NCBI GenBank assembly: GCA_003557125.1
Contig: PWPN01000054.1
Coordinates: 1-7,207, forward strand
Direction of reading: 5' to 3'
Source of the DNA: Phycisphaerae bacterium
GTDB lineage: Bacteria > Planctomycetota > Phycisphaerae > UBA1845 > PWPN01
Length of the DNA: 7,207 nucleotides
The translations under genes and the position numbers were made by a program. Shown piece after piece: positions 5,168-7,207 of the stretch. Every line of letters begins with the position of its first letter. Position 1 is the stretch's first letter. Below the pieces are notes generated by a model, which was not told where the DNA came from, searched no databases, and saw only the letters and a list, made by a program, of their open reading frames with translations.

Positions 5168-6031
5168 GTGTATCTCAGTCGCCTGGAATCCGCATCGAAG
5201 GCTTTGCGCAGAGCGGCCGCCTTGAACCTCGAGGACCCCATCCGCGAGGGCTCCCTGCTGTGTTTCCCCGAGAATGGCCACGTCGTCATGACGGGGGATC
5301 TGCACGGGCATCACCGCAACTTCGAGAAGCTGGTCAAGTACTGCAGCCTCGAAGGCGCGCCGCATCGGCATGTGCTCCTCCATGAGATGATCCACGCGGA
5401 CCTCGACGTGTCCGGAGGTGTGGACCGCTCGTTCGAGGTTCTGCTCGACGCAGCCAAGTGGAAGACATTCTTTCCCGATCAGGTGCATTTTCTCCAATCG
5501 AACCACGAATTGGCCCACCTCCAGAAGCAGTCGATCACGAAGGGGGGGCGGCTGGTCAACGACGACTTCGAGCGGGGCGTCGCCGAGATCCTCGAGACCA
5601 CGCAGATCGAATGCGTACTGGACGGAATCGACGAGTTTCTCGCGTCGTTTCCGATCGCGGCCCGCTCGCCGAACCGCATCTTCTATTCGCATTCGCTGCC
5701 GGACGCGGGCGACCTGAACCACTTCGATCCGGATTGCGTCCGGCAGGCAGCCGAGGAGCTCGACCTGACGGAAAACGGCTCGGTATACGAGCTCGTCTGG
5801 GGACGGCGGCATACGCCCGAGCTGCTCGAGGAGCTGGGCCATACCTGGGACGTGAATTTCTTTCTCATGGGCCATCAGCCGCAGGAGTTCGGCTACCAGG
5901 TGCATCACGATCGGCTCATCATCCTGGCCAGCGACAACAACCACGGCGTGTTCCTTCCGGTGGACTGCTCGAAGGACTACACGATCGAGGAGTTGACCGG
6001 ACGTATCCGCCCGTTCGCCGGGGTCATCTGA
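5168..6031 (+). CDS. Divergent calcineurin/PPP-like metallophosphoesterase
   Basis: 287 residues; the two-metal fold normally hydrolyses phosphate esters, in PPP relatives often phospho-Ser/Thr. Seen: motif I G43-D44-L-H46-G47; motif III S-N112-H113-E114; later histidines in YSHSLPD (H175) and MGHQP (H236). Motif II, normally GDxxDRG, is unusual: the GD position reads H72-E73 and VDRS (85-88) comes after an insertion. Glu73 may replace the bridging Asp, or activity is altered. No signal peptide or membrane segment, so cytoplasmic. GTG at 5168 is the only plausible start: an in-frame TGA lies at 5159-5161 and the first Met, residue 41, abuts motif I. A weak AGG (5155-5157) precedes it. Adjacent to and co-oriented with the kinase, so dephosphorylating the kinase or its targets is an attractive inference; a nucleotide or other small substrate is possible. 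Confidence 0.88.
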   Translation: MYLSRLESASKALRRAAALNLEDPIREGSLLCFPENGHVVMTGDLHGHHRNFEKLVKYCSLEGAPHRHVLLHEMIHADLDVSGGVDRSFEVLLDAAKWKTFFPDQVHFLQSNHELAHLQKQSITKGGRLVNDDFERGVAEILETTQIECVLDGIDEFLASFPIAARSPNRIFYSHSLPDAGDLNHFDPDCVRQAAEELDLTENGSVYELVWGRRHTPELLEELGHTWDVNFFLMGHQPQEFGYQVHHDRLIILASDNNHGVFLPVDCSKDYTIEELTGRIRPFAGVI

Positions 6032-6058
6032 GCGTACGAAGCATCTTCCTTGGAAGAA

Positions 6059-6089
6059 CCCCCCTTAATCCCCCCTTTGTAAGGGGGGA
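6059..6089. repeat. C6/G6 hairpin repeat after the phosphoesterase gene
   Basis: CCCCCCTTAAT (6059-6069) is followed by a near copy, CCCCCCTTTGT (6070-6080), and then AAGGGGGG. TCCCCCCTT (6069-6077) pairs with AAGGGGGGA (6081-6089), giving a 9-bp stem and a 3-nt loop. It begins 28 nt after the stop codon and may help to terminate transcription, although no T-tract follows. This motif resembles a repeat I recall from many unrelated bacteria. Confidence 0.6.
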
Positions 6090-6156
6090 AAGATCATCTG
6101 CTGCACGTTACTATGTTGCTTGGAGTTCCGCCGGGTGCCACTGGTTGCCGAGGCCA

Positions 6157-6200
6157 CTGGGTGCCGGGTGCTGCTGGGTGCCGGGTGCTGCTGGGTGCCA
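6157..6200. repeat. 17-bp tandem repeat, about 2.5 copies
   Basis: CTGGGTGCCGGGTGCTG occurs exactly at 6157-6173 and 6174-6190, followed by a partial third copy CTGGGTGCC (6191-6199). Related degenerate units (CCGGGTGCCACTGG, CCACTGG) precede it from 6131. The array runs directly into the CACTGGCGG hairpin at 6199, so the array and the dispersed repeat share sequence. Confidence 0.7.
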
Positions 6201-6221
6201 CTGGCGGCTTGTCCGCCAGTG
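6193..6221. repeat. Dispersed hairpin repeat, copy 2 (inverted)
   Basis: GGGTGC (6193-6198) then CACTGGCGG (6199-6207), loop CTTGT, and CCGCCAGTG (6213-6221). Its reverse complement matches 5-33 at 28 of 29 positions, the one difference being in the loop. The stem is a perfect 9 bp. Confidence 0.7.
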
Positions 6222-6241
6222 TTCACTTCGGGAGACGGGGA

Positions 6242-6287
6242 CGGCCGCCACGGGGGGCGGCCGCTACAGGACCGCTACTTTACGGTC
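6242..6287. repeat. GGCCGCC hairpin plus adjacent GACCG stem
   Basis: CGGCCGCC (6242-6249) and GGCGGCCG (6256-6263) form a perfect 8-bp stem with an ACGGGG loop. GACCG (6270-6274) and CGGTC (6283-6287) form a second, weaker stem. They lie between convergent genes, downstream of the minus-strand enolase-superfamily gene, where a terminator would be expected. No clear T-tract is visible on either strand. Confidence 0.5.
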
Positions 6288-6325
6288 GCGGCTCGGATGA
6301 GTTCCTCGCGATATTGTCAGGTCGC

Positions 6326-7207
6326 TTACAGGTGCATTTCGATGACGCCGGGCTGGGTGAACCGGCGAAGGGCGTCGGTGTCGACGGTCACGCCCCAGCC
6401 GGGTTCCGGAAGGGGGCGGCCCCATCCGCCGTAACCGAAACGCACTGCGGGTCGAGTCACATCCTGGCGGAGGAGGAAGCGCCCGTAGCTGCCCTCGGCG
6501 AACGAGGCGCCGGGCACATTTTCCAGGAAGCGCCTCCCCGCTGCCGAGAGAATACCCGTCTCGCCCACCATGCAGCCGAGCTGGAACATCACTCCATGAC
6601 GGCGTGCAAGGTTCGCCAGCCGCAGGCTCGGAAGCAGCCCGCCGTTCTTGCTCAGTCGGATGTTGAAAGCGTCGGCGATACCCGCACCGATGAGCCGTTC
6701 GGCATCGTCGAGCGTCACGAGCGATTCGTCGTGCATGACCGTCACGTTCACGGCCCGCTTGAGGGCCTGGACAGCGTCATCGTCGCCTCGGGCGAAGGGC
6801 TGTTCGACCGCGGCGATGGGCACGTCCTGGGTGGGTGCGAGCACCTCGATCGCGCGTCCGACGGTCCATGCGGCATTGGCATCGAGCCGGAGCGTCGTCG
6901 TACGGCCGAGCGAACGGCCGAGGACGCGTTGAACGCGCCGGATGCGTTCCACGTCGTCGGGATAGCCGACCTTGAGCTTGAAGTCGCGCAGGCCGAACCA
7001 TCGCATTTTCCGCACGGACCAGCCGAGTCGGCCCAAATCGTCGCCCGACAGCACGCCGCTGTAGGGCACCTTGCGGAGACTGGCCGGCGGCCCGAAGCCG
7101 GGCAGCCCGAACCATCCGACCGCCTGGCTGATGGGTTTGTTGAAGTAACGGCTGTAGGCATCCAGCAGGGCCAGCTCGAGCCCCGCGCGGGCGGCTGTGA
7201 TGATGCT
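6326..7207 (-). CDS. Enolase-superfamily (MLE/MR-type) enzyme, 3' part only
   Basis: The frame stays open to the window edge, giving 293 C-terminal residues; roughly the first 80-100, most of the capping domain, lie beyond 7207. Enolase-superfamily enzymes abstract a proton alpha to a carboxylate using Mg2+. The full muconate-lactonizing-type active-site set is visible: K-L-K (6971-6979), metal ligands Asp in RLDAN (6881-6883), Glu in VEQP (6803-6805) and Asp in HDES (6728-6730), and the opposing Lys in LSKNGG (6647-6649). Length, motifs and the late CMVGETGILSAAG segment suit the dipeptide epimerase / o-succinylbenzoate synthase / cycloisomerase group. Substrate cannot be assigned; the aspartate pair that binds the dipeptide amino group in Ala-Glu epimerases is not apparent there. 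Convergent with the phosphoesterase gene, so probably functionally separate. Confidence 0.9.
   Translation of the reverse strand, partial: SIITAARAGLELALLDAYSRYFNKPISQAVGWFGLPGFGPPASLRKVPYSGVLSGDDLGRLGWSVRKMRWFGLRDFKLKVGYPDDVERIRRVQRVLGRSLGRTTTLRLDANAAWTVGRAIEVLAPTQDVPIAAVEQPFARGDDDAVQALKRAVNVTVMHDESLVTLDDAERLIGAGIADAFNIRLSKNGGLLPSLRLANLARRHGVMFQLGCMVGETGILSAAGRRFLENVPGASFAEGSYGRFLLRQDVTRPAVRFGYGGWGRPLPEPGWGVTVDTDALRRFTQPGVIEMHL

Noticed and set aside
5381..5395. HEMIH (residues 72-76 of the phosphoesterase) looks like a zinc-protease HExxH motif
   Set aside because: It sits where metallophosphoesterase motif II is expected, between intact motifs I and III, and no third zincin ligand context is seen; the match is probably coincidental.
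4991..5944. 317-codon open frame on the minus strand opposite the phosphoesterase
   Set aside because: The plus strand carries clear GDLHG and NHE motifs; the antisense translation shows no family signal.
5..6221. Composite transposon bounded by the 29-bp inverted repeats
   Set aside because: There is no transposase or recombinase inside and no target-site duplication is evident; each copy is a self-contained hairpin typical of a dispersed repeat.

Overview
The window is GC-rich and most likely from a Planctomycetota chromosome. Two things suggest this. Intergenic DNA is full of small perfect hairpin repeats with ACGGGC/GCCCGT, CACTGGCGG/CCGCCAGTG and GGCCGCC/GGCGGCC arms. There is also a short Hanks-type kinase followed by a divergent PPP-like phosphoesterase of a kind I associate with that phylum. 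The taxonomic call is inference; no rRNA or marker gene is present.

Layout. 1-570 is a non-coding leader with short repeats and a candidate promoter (279-308). 571-2451 (+) encodes a 626-residue protein with a P-loop and a motif order resembling phosphoenolpyruvate carboxykinase; it probably belongs to the uncharacterised DUF4914 group. 2452-3048 is intergenic, with a stop-codon-spanning tandem duplication, two copies of a GACGGGC hairpin and several other inverted repeats. 3049-3474 (+) encodes a small exported protein resembling an N-acetylmuramoyl-L-alanine amidase/PGRP domain that appears to lack its metal ligands. 3475-4053 is a long, partly G-rich spacer ending in a good promoter. 4054-4974 (+) is a Ser/Thr protein kinase without membrane anchor. 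4975-5167 carries its own promoter and a leader hairpin. 5168-6031 (+) is a calcineurin/PPP-like phosphoesterase. 6032-6325 is a repeat-packed spacer between convergent genes. 6326-7207 (-) is the C-terminal part of an enolase-superfamily enzyme running off the window.

Functionally, the kinase and the phosphatase are adjacent, co-oriented soluble proteins and could write and erase the same phosphorylation; this is inference from position and family. The PEPCK-like protein is a third putative phosphoryl-transfer protein on the same strand, but spacing and separate promoters argue against a single operon. The enolase-superfamily gene is convergent and probably unrelated. A 29-bp element occurs near both ends in opposite orientation (5-33 and 6193-6221, 28/29 identical after reverse complement), most likely a genome-wide dispersed repeat rather than the boundary of a mobile element.
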